Below, one piece after another: positions 16,312 through 25,746 of a DNA stretch of 64,000 nt. The notes under the pieces are model-generated. The model was not told the origin of the DNA. It worked only from the letters and a program-made list of their open reading frames with translations, and ran no database searches. The stretch lies in the NCBI GenBank assembly GCA_003134855.1, contig PLCS01000014.1, positions 62,338 to 126,337 on the forward strand. Direction: 5' to 3'. The stretch's first letter is position 1, and each line of letters opens with the position of its first letter. The position numbers and the translations under genes were made by a program. Source of the stretch: Acidobacteriaceae bacterium. GTDB taxonomy: Bacteria; Acidobacteriota; Terriglobia; Terriglobales; Acidobacteriaceae.

Positions 16312-17682
16312 TTATGCGCCGGCTTCCTCCAGGAAGCGGACGACTGATTCAATCCCCAGCTCGAAGTTTTTCAGGCAAAACTTCTCGTTGGGGGCGTGTA
16401 TGTTGTCGTCGGGCAGGCCAAAGCCCATCATCACGCTGGGAATGCCCAGATTGCGGTCAAAGTCGCCGACGATGGGGATGGAGCCGCCGGAGCGGATGAA
16501 GACCGTCTCCTGGCCCCAGACCTCGCGCAGGGCGGTGGTGGCAGCCTGAATGTAGGGGTTGTCGACCCGGACCAGGCAAGGGTCGCCGGAGTGAATCAGC
16601 CGCACCTCAATATCGACGCCGGCGGGGGCGATCTTCTCGACGTAGTCCTTGTAGAGGGCAAAGGTTTTGGCCGGAGTCATGCCGGGAACCAGGCGCATGG
16701 AGACCTTGGCGATGGCCTTGGCGGGAATCACCGTCTTGGCGCCCGCGCCGATAAAGCCGCCAGGGATGCCGTGCACGTCGAGCGTGGGCCGCGCCCAGGT
16801 GCGCTGCAGCACGCTGTAGCCGGCTTCGCCCACCAGTGTGCGCGAGCCAACCTCGGTGAGGCGGTAGTGCTCCTCGTCAAAGGGCAGGCTGCTCCATGCG
16901 GCCAACTCCTCGGGGCTGGGAGGGATGATGTCGTCGTAGAAGCCGGGGATGAGGATGTGGCCGTCCTCGTCCTTGAGCTTGGCCAGGATTTGCGCAATGG
17001 CGACGAAGGGATTGGGCGCCGCGCCGCCGTACATTCCGGAGTGCAGATCGGTCTTGGCGCCGCGGACTTCCAATTCCGTATAGATCATGCCGCGCAGGCC
17101 GACGCACAGGGTGGGCAGGCCGGGCGCGAAGAGCTCGGTGTCGGAGACCAGGGCAAAGTCGGACTTCAACTCCGGGGGCCTGGAGGCGACAAAGGCTTCA
17201 ATTCCCTCCCCTCCCACCTCCTCTTCGCCTTCGAAGAGGGCGCGCACGTTGATGGGCAGCTTGCCATTGGCGGCCAGCAGCGATTCCAGAGCTTTAATTT
17301 GCGCCCAGACCTGACCCTTATCGTCGCAGGTGCCGCGGCCATAGAGGTTACCGTCGCGCTCGGTGGGCTCAAAGGGCGGCGAAAGCCACTCGTCCTCGGG
17401 GTCAGTGGGCTGCACGTCGTAGTGGCCGTAAAAAAGCGCAGTGGGCTTACCCTCCGCGTGCAGCCAGTCGGCGTAGACCAGCGGGTGGCCTTCGGTTTCC
17501 AGCAACTTCGCGTGCTCGAAGCCGATGCGGGTCAGCTCGGCCAGGAGGAACTCGGCGGCGCGGCGGCAGTCGGCCTTGTTTTCCGGCAGCGTGGAGATGG
17601 AAGGAATGCGCAGCAAATCCTTCAGTTCACTCAAAAAGCGGGGATGGTTCTCACGGGCGTAGGCTACGGCGGGCGATGACAT
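16312..17682 (-). CDS. M20/M28-family dipeptidase
   Basis: 456-residue zinc peptidase of the M20 (CNDP/ArgE/DapE-like) family. Metal and catalytic residues are visible: H87 and D89 in FYGHYDVQP, D120 in GRGTCDDKG, E153/E154 in FEGEEEVG, and an Asp in SDTE. A dimerisation (lid) domain is inserted at about residues 200-360. No signal peptide, so probably cytosolic hydrolysis of di- or small peptides. The ATG at 17682 follows AAGGGAG. Monocistronic by its surroundings. The substrate cannot be read from sequence. Confidence 0.92.
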   Translation of the reverse strand: MSSPAVAYARENHPRFLSELKDLLRIPSISTLPENKADCRRAAEFLLAELTRIGFEHAKLLETEGHPLVYADWLHAEGKPTALFYGHYDVQPTDPEDEWLSPPFEPTERDGNLYGRGTCDDKGQVWAQIKALESLLAANGKLPINVRALFEGEEEVGGEGIEAFVASRPPELKSDFALVSDTELFAPGLPTLCVGLRGMIYTELEVRGAKTDLHSGMYGGAAPNPFVAIAQILAKLKDEDGHILIPGFYDDIIPPSPEELAAWSSLPFDEEHYRLTEVGSRTLVGEAGYSVLQRTWARPTLDVHGIPGGFIGAGAKTVIPAKAIAKVSMRLVPGMTPAKTFALYKDYVEKIAPAGVDIEVRLIHSGDPCLVRVDNPYIQAATTALREVWGQETVFIRSGGSIPIVGDFDRNLGIPSVMMGFGLPDDNIHAPNEKFCLKNFELGIESVVRFLEEAGA

Positions 17683-17773
17683 GGGTGTGCTCCCTTAAAA
17701 TGGATTTCGCAGTCAAAACAGGATTATAGGCGCTAGGACGTCATCCGGTCCGATCACAGGAAAGGAAAATTGT

Positions 17774-18556
17774 TTGTCCATTCTCGAACGTTCAAGTCTG
17801 TCTGCCCATGGCGCCATCTTTTTCCTTCTCACCGTTCAGTTCCTGAATGTTGGTGTTGCATCCGCTCAGGCTCCGGCGACGGCGGAAAACCCCTACTACG
17901 CCAGGAAAAACACCTTCAGCCTCTTCAGCGCTTACTCAGGCGACTCCAGTCACATTCTGCTGGGCAAGGCCGAGAATCGTATGCTGCTGGAGTTCGGCGC
18001 CGCCTATAGCCGCAAGCTCTTGCTCAACCGTATCGTGAACTGGCAATACAACGGGGAGTTGCTGCCGGTGGCGCTGGAGAGCGATCCACATAGTCACGTC
18101 ATACAAGTCCAAACTTCACCAACATCGGCAACATATTCCTATGATTCTGTGCCCAATGTCTCCTGCGCGACGGTGACAATACCCTACAGTTGGACTGAGA
18201 ATGGTGTCACCTATAGCGGGACTTTCACAGATTCCTGCCATGGACGCCAGTGGACGATCGGCGAAGCTGTCTCACCGGTTGGCTTTCAATGGAACTTCCT
18301 TCCTCGCCGCAAGCTGCAACCGTTCTTCATTGGTCACGGAGGCTATATGTATTCCACGCAACCCATCCCTATCTCTACTGCCGGTTCCTTCAACTTCACC
18401 TTTGACTTTGGAGCGGGACTCGAACTCTACCGCTCCAAAACCCGGTCAGTCCGCGCTGAGTATCGTATTCACCACATCTCGAACCACGGCACGGCCCACG
18501 ACAATCCGGGCATCGACAACGGCCTCTTTCAGTTCACGTACTCCTTCGGGCGGTAG
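17774..18556 (+). CDS. PagL-like lipid A 3-O-deacylase / acyloxyacyl hydrolase
   Basis: Outer-membrane beta-barrel hydrolase of 260 residues. A signal peptide (to ~residue 32, ASAQA) precedes alternating hydrophobic strands. The C-terminal strand pair carries the PagL catalytic signature: H234-x-S236-N in YRIHHISNHG, then NPGIDN, ending in an aromatic barrel closure (FQFTYSFGR). PagL removes the 3-O acyl chain from lipid A. A Cys pair (C131, C155) in a long loop is unusual and may form a disulphide. Start is TTG at 17774 after AAAGG; no ATG fits before the signal. The gene fits the LPS theme of the window (lpt, kdsD). Confidence 0.75.
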   Translation: MSILERSSLSAHGAIFFLLTVQFLNVGVASAQAPATAENPYYARKNTFSLFSAYSGDSSHILLGKAENRMLLEFGAAYSRKLLLNRIVNWQYNGELLPVALESDPHSHVIQVQTSPTSATYSYDSVPNVSCATVTIPYSWTENGVTYSGTFTDSCHGRQWTIGEAVSPVGFQWNFLPRRKLQPFFIGHGGYMYSTQPIPISTAGSFNFTFDFGAGLELYRSKTRSVRAEYRIHHISNHGTAHDNPGIDNGLFQFTYSFGR

Positions 18557-18610
18557 CGAACTCCGCGTCCCGGCAGCGGCGTTGCGCGCCACACGGTACT
18601 CTTGAGAGAG

Positions 18611-20575
18611 ATGCCTCCTATTCTCAACGCGCAGTCGATCACCAAGCAGTTCGGCGCCAAGCCGCTCTTCCAGAACATTTCGCTCACCGTCGAAGAGGGC
18701 GACCGGATCGGGCTGATCGGGCCAAATGGGGCGGGAAAGTCCACGCTGCTGGCAATTCTTGCCGGGCAGGTCGAGCCGGACTCGGGCGAGCTGGCGGTGC
18801 GCAAGCGCGCCCGCGCCGCCTACGTGCCGCAGGACTCGCGCTTTGCTCCCGGCCTCAGCGTCCGGCAGGTTTTGGAAGCCGCGCTGGCCGCCGCGCATGT
18901 GAACGAATCCGAACGCGAGGGGCGGTTGCGTGAGCTGAGTGGCCGCGCCGGTTTCGCAGACCTCAATGCGGAGGCGGCCGCGCTCAGCGGAGGCTGGCGC
19001 AAGCGGCTGGCCATCACCGAGGCGCTGGTTTGCGAGCCGGAGGTGATGCTGCTGGACGAGCCGACCAACCACCTCGACCTGGCGGGGATCGAATGGCTGG
19101 AGGAGCTGCTGACCTCGTCCTCGTTTGCCGCCGTCACCGTCAGCCACGACCGCTACTTTCTCGAATCCACTTCAAGTCAGATTGTCGAACTCAATCGTAT
19201 ATTTGCAGATGGACTCTTTCGCGTGAAGGGCAATTTCAGCCGCTTTCTGGAAGAAAAGCAGGCCTATCTCGAGTCGCAAAACCGCCAGCAGGAGAGCTTG
19301 CGCAATCAGGTGAGGACCGAGATCGAGTGGCTGCGGCGCGGGCCCAAGGCGCGGACGACCAAATCCAAGGCGCGTATCGATACTGCCAATGCGATGATCG
19401 GCCAACTGGCGGAGATGAACGCGCGGACGGCGGTCTCGATGGTGGGGATCGACTTCGACGCCAGCTTGCGCAAGACCAAGCGGCTGGTCGAATTCAAGGA
19501 TGTGGCTTGCGATGTGCCTTCTTTCGAAGACGGAGAAGATTTTTATGGGACAGGCCTCGAGGTATCCCACCCTAGCCGCAACAACAAAGACGCGGCGAGG
19601 GTGGGGCACCCAAGTCCTAATATTCTTGATGAAAAGTCTCCAAATGGAGAAAAGCGCTCACGGCGCCTTTTCAGCGGGCTGAATTTCATTCTCACCGCGG
19701 GCATGAAGGTGGGGCTGGTTGGGCCGAACGGCAGCGGCAAGACGACACTGCTGCGCCTACTGCGGGGCGAGATCGAGCCGGCTCAGGGATCGATTCGCCG
19801 GGCAGAGGCGCTGCGGCTGGTCTACTTCAGCCAGATGCGCGAGCTGGATGAGAGCCTGACCTTGCGCCGGGCGCTGGCTCCAGAGGGGGACGGGATCACC
19901 TATCAGGGACGACCGGTTCACGTTGCCAGTTGGGCGGCGCGCTTCCTCTTTACCAGCGAGCAGTTGAATCAGCCGGTGCGCAACCTGAGCGGCGGCGAGC
20001 GGGCGCGGGTGCTGATTGCCAAGTTGATGCTGGAGCCTGCCGACGTGCTTCTGCTCGACGAGCCGACCAACGACCTGGATATTCCGACTCTGGAGATTCT
20101 GGAAGAAAACCTGCTCGACTTTCCCGGCGCACTGGTGCTGGTGACGCACGACCGCTATCTGCTGAACCGCGTCTCCTCGACGGTGCTGGGTCTGGACGGC
20201 CGCGGCCATACCGGGCGCTTTGCCGACTATGGGCAGTGGGAAGACTGGATAGTGGGACAAGAAGCCGAACAGAATAATTCCGGCCGAACGTTGAGCGCAT
20301 CGTCCGCCTCGACCGTCTCCGCCACTTCCCTGCCCCCTCAGGCTGGAGGCAAGAAGAAGCTCTCCTACCTGGAAGCGCGGGAGTTCGCGGCGATTGAAGT
20401 GCGGGTCGAGGTCTCCGATGCGCGACTGGCCGCTGCTCACGAGCGCGTCGAGAGCCCAGAGATCGCGACGAATGCCGCCGCGCTTCAGGAGGCGTTGCTG
20501 GAACTGGACGCGGCGCAGCACGAAAATGATGCGCTCTATGCGCGCTGGGCGGAGCTGACGGAAAAGGCGGAATAG
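18611..20575 (+). CDS. uup: ABC-F ATPase, Uup type, with in-frame insertion before the second ATPase domain
   Basis: Soluble twin-ATPase ABC-F protein of 654 residues; ABC-F proteins act on ribosomes, and Uup also affects transposon excision precision. ATPase 1 has GPNGAGKST, LSGGWRKRL and LLDEPTNHLDL. The linker region (QNRQQESLRNQ...EWLRRGPKARTTK) is typical of Uup. ATPase 2 has GPNGSGKTT, LSGGERARV and LLDEPTNDLDI. The C-terminal coiled coil (KKLSYLEAREFAAIE...) is Uup-specific. Roughly 50 extra residues between LVEFKDVACD and RRLFSGLNF, encoded at about 19505-19665, contain a REP-like palindrome (19566-19605) translated in frame. ATG at 18611 is preferred to a TTG three codons earlier. 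Confidence 0.92.
   Translation: MPPILNAQSITKQFGAKPLFQNISLTVEEGDRIGLIGPNGAGKSTLLAILAGQVEPDSGELAVRKRARAAYVPQDSRFAPGLSVRQVLEAALAAAHVNESEREGRLRELSGRAGFADLNAEAAALSGGWRKRLAITEALVCEPEVMLLDEPTNHLDLAGIEWLEELLTSSSFAAVTVSHDRYFLESTSSQIVELNRIFADGLFRVKGNFSRFLEEKQAYLESQNRQQESLRNQVRTEIEWLRRGPKARTTKSKARIDTANAMIGQLAEMNARTAVSMVGIDFDASLRKTKRLVEFKDVACDVPSFEDGEDFYGTGLEVSHPSRNNKDAARVGHPSPNILDEKSPNGEKRSRRLFSGLNFILTAGMKVGLVGPNGSGKTTLLRLLRGEIEPAQGSIRRAEALRLVYFSQMRELDESLTLRRALAPEGDGITYQGRPVHVASWAARFLFTSEQLNQPVRNLSGGERARVLIAKLMLEPADVLLLDEPTNDLDIPTLEILEENLLDFPGALVLVTHDRYLLNRVSSTVLGLDGRGHTGRFADYGQWEDWIVGQEAEQNNSGRTLSASSASTVSATSLPPQAGGKKKLSYLEAREFAAIEVRVEVSDARLAAAHERVESPEIATNAAALQEALLELDAAQHENDALYARWAELTEKAE
19566..19605. 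repeat. REP-like palindrome inside the ABC-F coding sequence
   Basis: CCCACCCTAGCCGC (19566-19579) pairs with GCGGCGAGGGTGGG (19592-19605): a 14-bp stem with one mismatch and a 12-base loop. It keeps the frame and lies in the extra segment ahead of the second ATPase domain. Confidence 0.75.
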
Positions 20576-20652
20576 AGCGGATCATCGGTAACTGGCTGTC
20601 GGCGCCCAGGTGATAACGGTAACATCAGTTCGCACGCGAAGGGATTTCCATC

Positions 20653-21765
20653 ATGCGATTCAAGCATTTCATTGTTTTTGCTTTGGCAGCCGTTCTGAGT
20701 TGCGGGGGCTGGGCGCAGACGGGGCCGGAGCCGGTCAACCCTCATGCGACGCCGGAGGCGCGTGCGCTGCTGGCTTATCTCAATTCAATCTCCGGTCAGG
20801 CGACGATCGCCGGGCAGCACAACTATCCCAATGTGGGCGCGCGCTGGACGGATATGGCCTATGACCTTACGGCCAAATATCCGGGGCTCTTCGGCGGTGA
20901 CTTCGGCTTTTCCGGCGGCGAGGACAAGGACTCCGTGCTTTCGCGTCCGGCAATGATCGCAGAGGCCGAGCGGCAGTACCGCAACGGCGCGGTGGTCACG
21001 CTGACCTGGCATGAGGTGAAGCCTACCGACGACGAGCCGGTCACCTTCCACAACAGCGTGCAGGGCCATCTGACGGACGCCGAGTGGAAGGAGCTGCTCA
21101 CCCCTGGCAGCCCGCTCAATCTGAGCTGGCAGGCGCAGGTGGATGTGATCGCCGGCTACCTCAAGCAACTACAAGACGCTCATGTGCCGGTGCTCTTCCG
21201 TCCTTATCACGAGATCAACGGCAACTGGTTCTGGTGGGGCGGGCGGCCGGGTCAAGATGGGAACAAGATGGGTTCGGGCGCGCTTTACCGGCAGCTTTAT
21301 GACCGCTTCGTCAACGTCCATCATCTGGACAACCTGTTGTGGGTGTGGAATGCGAATGCGCCGAACGGCGGCAATGCCGGAGCGATTGAGGCGTACTATC
21401 CCGGCGCGCAATACGCCGACGTGGTCACCATGGACATCTACGGCGAATTCAAGCAGGAGTACTACACGAGCATTCTCGCGCTGGCCGGGGACAAGCCCAT
21501 TGCGCTGGGCGAGGTCGGCGGCCTGCCCAGCCCAGAGGTTCTGCAAAAGCAGCCGCGCTGGACGTACTTCATGTGCTGGAGCGAGTTTATTCAGGAGCAC
21601 AACCCGCTTGATCTGGTGATTGCCGTCTATCACGCGCCGCTGGTTCTGACCCGCGAGGATGCGCGGCTGGCCGGGCCGCTGGCGGCGATCCGCAGGGCTA
21701 CAGCCGAGCGGATCGCTTCCGCACCCACAGCCGCTCCGGCGGCGATCCCAGCTCCGGTGCACTGA
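20653..21765 (+). CDS. GH26 endo-beta-mannanase, secreted
   Basis: Glycoside hydrolase family 26 enzyme of 370 residues that cleaves beta-1,4-mannans. A signal peptide (to AWAQ-like GGWAQ, ~residue 22) is followed by a single (beta/alpha)8 domain. The acid/base E187 sits in FRPYHEINGNWFWWG and the nucleophile E287 in IALGEVGG, both canonical. Conserved aromatic subsites (WHEVKP, WVWNANAP) are present. The last ~20 residues are an Ala/Pro tail. It has no neighbouring carbohydrate genes; a GH51 arabinofuranosidase lies 8 kb away, so plant cell-wall hemicellulose use is a fair inference. Confidence 0.93.
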   Translation: MRFKHFIVFALAAVLSCGGWAQTGPEPVNPHATPEARALLAYLNSISGQATIAGQHNYPNVGARWTDMAYDLTAKYPGLFGGDFGFSGGEDKDSVLSRPAMIAEAERQYRNGAVVTLTWHEVKPTDDEPVTFHNSVQGHLTDAEWKELLTPGSPLNLSWQAQVDVIAGYLKQLQDAHVPVLFRPYHEINGNWFWWGGRPGQDGNKMGSGALYRQLYDRFVNVHHLDNLLWVWNANAPNGGNAGAIEAYYPGAQYADVVTMDIYGEFKQEYYTSILALAGDKPIALGEVGGLPSPEVLQKQPRWTYFMCWSEFIQEHNPLDLVIAVYHAPLVLTREDARLAGPLAAIRRATAERIASAPTAAPAAIPAPVH

Positions 21766-21846
21766 AATGAAGACTCAATCCTTGAGATTTTGTGCAGTCT
21801 TGCATGGTAGAAAGGTAGATTGAGGTATAGCTGCATCGAAGACGCC

Positions 21847-23253
21847 ATGCAAAACTCCGTGAAGGTTCTGATCGTGGAAGACGAACCCCATGCGCTGATG
21901 GGGCTGGCGGAGCTGATCTCCGGGTGGGGCTACCGTACCGAGACCGCGTGCGACGGCCTGGAAGGCTGGGAGAAGGCGCTGGCCTGGGATCCGGCGATCG
22001 TGGTGACCGACCTGAAGATGCCGCGGCTGGACGGCATCGGCCTGCTTGAAAAACTCACCGCCGACGGCTCCGGCCTCAATGCCAACCTGGCCGTGGTGGT
22101 ACTCACCGCGATGGGTTCGATTCAACTGGCCGTGGACGCGATGAAGCTGGGCGCGTACGACTTTTTGCAGAAGCCGGTGGACGCGACCCGATTGCGGACG
22201 ATTCTGGCCAACGCGACGCGGCAGCGCGAGACCGCCATTGAACTGGAAGTGGCGCGGCGGCGGCTGCGCGAGAGCGGCGTGCTGGGCTCGCTGGTGGGCA
22301 GCTCGCGGGCGATGCGCGAGATCTTCGGCCTGATCGAGCAGATTGCACCGTCGAACGTTTCAGTGCTGATCACCGGCGAGAGCGGCACGGGAAAGGAGCT
22401 GGTGGCGCGCACGCTGCATGATCTGAGCCCGCGCAAAGCGCGGCCCTTTGTCGCGGTCAACTGCGCGGCCATTCCGGAGACGTTGATCGAGAGCGAGATC
22501 TTCGGCCATGAGAAGGGCGCATTCACCGGCGCGGCGGAGCGGCGGGCAGGCTGCTTCGAGCTGGCCAACGGCGGCACGCTGCTGCTGGACGAGATTGGCG
22601 AAATGCCGTCGGCGACGCAAGCCAAGCTGTTGCGCGTGCTGGAAGAGCGGAAGCTCCGCCGGCTGGGCGCGCGCACCGAGCAGGAGGTGGACGTGCGGGT
22701 GCTGGCCGCGACCAATCGCGATCCCGGACAGGACGTTGCCAGTGGGAGCCTGCGGCCCGACCTCTACTACCGGCTGAACGTCTTCAACATCGCGATGCCG
22801 CCCTTGCGCGAGCACATGGAAGATCTGCCCTTGATGGCCGAGGCGATGCTGGAGCAGATGAACCTCAAGCATGGCCGCAACGTCTCCGGGATGGCCGTGT
22901 CGATGCTGGACCGGCTGATGGCCTACGACTGGCCGGGAAACGGCCGCGAACTGCGCAACACCATCGAGCGGGCGGTGATTCTGTGCGCGGATGGAGCGCC
23001 GCTGGATGCGGGCCACCTGCCCGCCGGCTTCGGCAAGGCGCAGAGCCAGGCCGCGCCGGCCTTTGACGCGAGCGTGGTGGAGGTGCGCGTTGGCTCGACG
23101 GTGGATGAGGCCGAGCGGCTGCTGATTCTGCGCACGCTGGAAGCCACCGGGCAGAACAAGACGCGCGCCGCGGAGATTCTGGGCTTGAGCCCGAAGACGA
23201 TGCACAACAAGCTCAAGGAGTACAGCCATGCCCGGGAAGATTCCGAGGCCTGA
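21847..23253 (+). CDS. NtrC-family sigma-54-dependent response regulator
   Basis: Two-component activator of 468 residues. A receiver domain holds the phosphoacceptor D55 (VVTDLKMP). The AAA+ domain has Walker A GESGTGKE (177-184) and the sigma-54 contact loop GAFTGA (224-229). A C-terminal Fis-type helix-turn-helix follows (NKTRAAEILGLSPKTMHNKL). It should activate RpoN promoters; rpoN lies in this window at 40.8 kb. The next gene, its likely cognate kinase, begins three bases after the stop. The ATG at 21847 is chosen because the receiver begins there; a TTG at 21820 with AAAGG nearby is an alternative. Confidence 0.94.
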   Translation: MQNSVKVLIVEDEPHALMGLAELISGWGYRTETACDGLEGWEKALAWDPAIVVTDLKMPRLDGIGLLEKLTADGSGLNANLAVVVLTAMGSIQLAVDAMKLGAYDFLQKPVDATRLRTILANATRQRETAIELEVARRRLRESGVLGSLVGSSRAMREIFGLIEQIAPSNVSVLITGESGTGKELVARTLHDLSPRKARPFVAVNCAAIPETLIESEIFGHEKGAFTGAAERRAGCFELANGGTLLLDEIGEMPSATQAKLLRVLEERKLRRLGARTEQEVDVRVLAATNRDPGQDVASGSLRPDLYYRLNVFNIAMPPLREHMEDLPLMAEAMLEQMNLKHGRNVSGMAVSMLDRLMAYDWPGNGRELRNTIERAVILCADGAPLDAGHLPAGFGKAQSQAAPAFDASVVEVRVGSTVDEAERLLILRTLEATGQNKTRAAEILGLSPKTMHNKLKEYSHAREDSEA

Positions 23254-23256
23254 GCC

Positions 23257-25164
23257 ATGCGCCTGAAGACCAAACTCGTTCTGGCCATCACCCTGCTGGT
23301 CTTTCTGATTGCCGGGCTGCTTTCGCTGGTCTACGTGAGCCAGTTGCTCCATTCCGCCGTGCAGCAGTCCTACGACACCAATCGGATGGTGGCCAACCAG
23401 GTGCGCTTCGCCTTGCAAAATGCGCTGGAGACCGGGCTCAAGGACCGCAAGGTCGATCCCAACAATCCTGCCCAGTTGCGCAACCTGGCCGCCGAGGTGG
23501 TGCGCGACAACGCGGCATTGCAGGCGGTGATTGACTCGGTCAACCGCTACTCGCTCACGGTCTATGACATCAACATCGGCGACAACCAGTTGAGCACGCT
23601 GCTCAGCACCAATCCCGAAAACGAAGACAAGCCGCTGCCGGAGCGGCCCGATTACCTGGAGCTGCTCGACGCCAATCCAATCGAGTTTATCGAGGTGGTC
23701 TTTGGGCCGCCCAAAGTCTTCGACGTGGTGGTGCCGCTGGAGCGCAATGGCCAGCCCTTTGCCACGGTGCATGTGGGTGTGCGCACCACGCTCTTGCGCG
23801 CTGTTTACAAGCCGTGGCTTTCTGCGACCATCACGCTGATGGAGATGGTGCTGGGCCTGGCTCTGATCGCTGCCTTCCTGCTGAGCAACCTGGCGCTGCG
23901 GCCGTTGGAAGATATCAGCCTGCAACTCGACTATTGGACCGCGGCCAGCGAGGCGGCCAATGAGGATGAGAAGGAAGAGGCGGCCAAGGAGGATACGGCG
24001 GCGCGCGTCTCCAACAAGATCGATTTCATTGGCCAGCGCATGCGCGACGTGGAAGAGGTTTTTTCCGCTTTGAAGGAGAATCTGGACCAGATACTCGGCA
24101 ATCTGCAGGACGGAATTCTGCTCTTCACCGGGGATGGGCGGGCGGTGCTGGTCTCCGAGGCGGCGAGGCGCTTCCTGGCTATCGATCGAAGCGCGATCCT
24201 GGGCCGGCACGCGCGCGAGATCTTCGACAGCTCAACGGTACTGGGCCAGATGCTCCGCGAGGCCTTCGACGCGGGCACCGCCTTAACGCAGGTGGAGATT
24301 CGCACCGAGACGGGAAGGCGCATTCAGGTCTCGCTGGATTTGATTCATGACGACCGGACGAGTCCGGGATTAGGCGCACTGGTGACGCTGCACGACCTGG
24401 AGTCGGTCGAGGAGATCGGGTCTGAGCTGGAGCTCTCGCGGCGCATGGCGGCAATCGGCCGGCTGACCTCCGGCGTAGGCCACGAAGTCAAGAACCCCAT
24501 CAACGCCATCGTTGTGCATCTGGAACTGCTGAAGACCAAGCTGGGCGACGCCAGCGCCCCGGCGGTCCGCCACCTGGAGGTGATCGACGCGGAGATTCAT
24601 CGCCTGGACCGCGTGGTGCAGACGCTGGTGGACTTCTCCCGCCCGGTGGAGTTGCGACTCAGCGAACAGGATCTGCGGCCGGTGATCGATGATGTGCTGG
24701 CGCTGGCCGCTGAAGAGCTTTCCACCCACAAGGTGACACTGGTCAGCCGTTTGCCGTCCAAACCTCTGGTGGCCAATATTGATGCGGACCTGCTGAAGCA
24801 GGCGGTGCTGAACGTGATTCAGAACGGCGCGCAGGCCATGCAGCAAGGCGGCCGGCTGGAGGTGGTTCTCGAAGAAGAGGGGAAAACGGCTATTCTGCGC
24901 GTCTCCGATGAGGGTCCGGGCATTCCCGAGGATATTCGGGAAAAAATCTTCGACCTGTATTTCACTACCAAGAGCGGAGGCAGCGGAATCGGTTTGGCGA
25001 TGACCTACCGAATTCTTCAGTTCCATCACGGCAGCGTGGAAGTACAATCTAAAACAGAACGTGGCGCTGAATTCCTGTTGCGAATTCCTCTTGCCGCCAC
25101 GGAATGGGGACGCCGGCATCTTCCGCCGGCGAGTACTGAAATCGAGAAAGGGCTTGCGGGATGA
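23257..25164 (+). CDS. Membrane sensor histidine kinase with PAS domain
   Basis: 635-residue kinase. Transmembrane segments at ~8-28 and ~190-210 bracket a periplasmic sensory domain of ~160 residues. After a charged linker (~230-260, Glu/Lys/Ala-rich) comes a PAS-like domain (~275-385). The dimerisation helix then carries the phosphorylated H409 in [11 protein letters not shown], and the ATPase domain shows N-, G1 and G2-type motifs ([24 protein letters not shown]). Paired with the preceding sigma-54 regulator by spacing (three bases) and strand. The signal sensed is not evident. Its TGA overlaps the ATG of the downstream lipoprotein (ATGA). Confidence 0.93.
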   Translation: MRLKTKLVLAITLLVFLIAGLLSLVYVSQLLHSAVQQSYDTNRMVANQVRFALQNALETGLKDRKVDPNNPAQLRNLAAEVVRDNAALQAVIDSVNRYSLTVYDINIGDNQLSTLLSTNPENEDKPLPERPDYLELLDANPIEFIEVVFGPPKVFDVVVPLERNGQPFATVHVGVRTTLLRAVYKPWLSATITLMEMVLGLALIAAFLLSNLALRPLEDISLQLDYWTAASEAANEDEKEEAAKEDTAARVSNKIDFIGQRMRDVEEVFSALKENLDQILGNLQDGILLFTGDGRAVLVSEAARRFLAIDRSAILGRHAREIFDSSTVLGQMLREAFDAGTALTQVEIRTETGRRIQVSLDLIHDDRTSPGLGALVTLHDLESVEEIGSELELSRRMAAIGRLTSGVGHEVKNPINAIVVHLELLKTKLGDASAPAVRHLEVIDAEIHRLDRVVQTLVDFSRPVELRLSEQDLRPVIDDVLALAAEELSTHKVTLVSRLPSKPLVANIDADLLKQAVLNVIQNGAQAMQQGGRLEVVLEEEGKTAILRVSDEGPGIPEDIREKIFDLYFTTKSGGSGIGLAMTYRILQFHHGSVEVQSKTERGAEFLLRIPLAATEWGRRHLPPASTEIEKGLAG

Positions 25165-25706
25165 AGTTGCCTGCCAGGAGTGCTGTGTGGTTGCTGCCGT
25201 TGTTGCTGACGGCGTGCTTTCACAAGACCGATCAAGCACAAGTTGAACCGCTCGCGCCGCCCATCGAGGATGCGCCTCTGCCCAAGCCTGTGCCGTCGCC
25301 CACTGATCTGCCCCCTCCGGTCATCACCGTTCCCAACCAGGCCCCCGCGCCCGACACCAATCCGCAACCGACGCGGGAACCTCCCAAGCCGCCGGTCAAA
25401 CACCGGAAGCCCCCGGCGAATAGCACACAGCAGGCATCCATCGAAAGCCCCGGGGTGAGCGCCATCGGCCAGCTTTCCTCGGGCGATCCCTCCGACCTGC
25501 GGCAGCAAACAGTCAATTCCATCGCAGCCACGGAGCGCGGACTGAGCAGCATCACTCGCCAGCTCACTGACCAGGAGCAGAAGACGGCCGCGCAGATCAG
25601 GGAGTTTCTGAAGGAAGCCAAGGCGGCGCTGGCCTCCGGCGATGTGGATGGAGCGCACACACTGGCCGCCAAAGCCAGGGTGCTGCTGGGCGAACTCAGC
25701 AGATGA
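25161..25706 (+). CDS. Proline-rich lipoprotein in a two-component operon
   Basis: 181-residue predicted lipoprotein: short basic start, hydrophobic core and lipobox LLLTAC (Cys19). Residues ~30-90 are a Pro-rich spacer of the kind that spans periplasm or wall. The C-terminal ~70 residues are helical (GLSSITRQLTDQEQKTAAQIREFLKEAKAALASGDVDGAHTLAAKA), resembling a short coiled coil or TPR-like helix pair. I do not recognise a named family. Overlap with the kinase stop by four bases indicates co-translation, so it may be an accessory to the sensor, for example a periplasmic modulator. Confidence 0.75.
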   Translation: MKLPARSAVWLLPLLLTACFHKTDQAQVEPLAPPIEDAPLPKPVPSPTDLPPPVITVPNQAPAPDTNPQPTREPPKPPVKHRKPPANSTQQASIESPGVSAIGQLSSGDPSDLRQQTVNSIAATERGLSSITRQLTDQEQKTAAQIREFLKEAKAALASGDVDGAHTLAAKARVLLGELSR

Positions 25707-25710
25707 TTGG

Positions 25711-25742
25711 AAGGGACTATAGGCCCAAGTCCCTAGTCCCTT
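25711..25742. terminator. Bidirectional hairpin between convergent genes
   Basis: AAGGGACTA (25711-25719) pairs exactly with TAGTCCCTT (25734-25742), 14-base loop. It lies just between the lipoprotein stop and the nadK stop, so it can serve both. Confidence 0.65.
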
Positions 25743-25746
25743 CCCT

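Noticed and set aside
16396-17679. 427-codon open frame on the plus strand, antisense to the M20 peptidase gene
   Set aside because: High-GC codon bias keeps the antisense frame open; no recognisable motifs, and the opposite strand has clear zinc-binding signatures.
22360-24210. 616-codon open frame on the minus strand across the response regulator and kinase genes
   Set aside because: Spans two real genes on the other strand, Gln/His/Arg-rich shadow composition, no domain.
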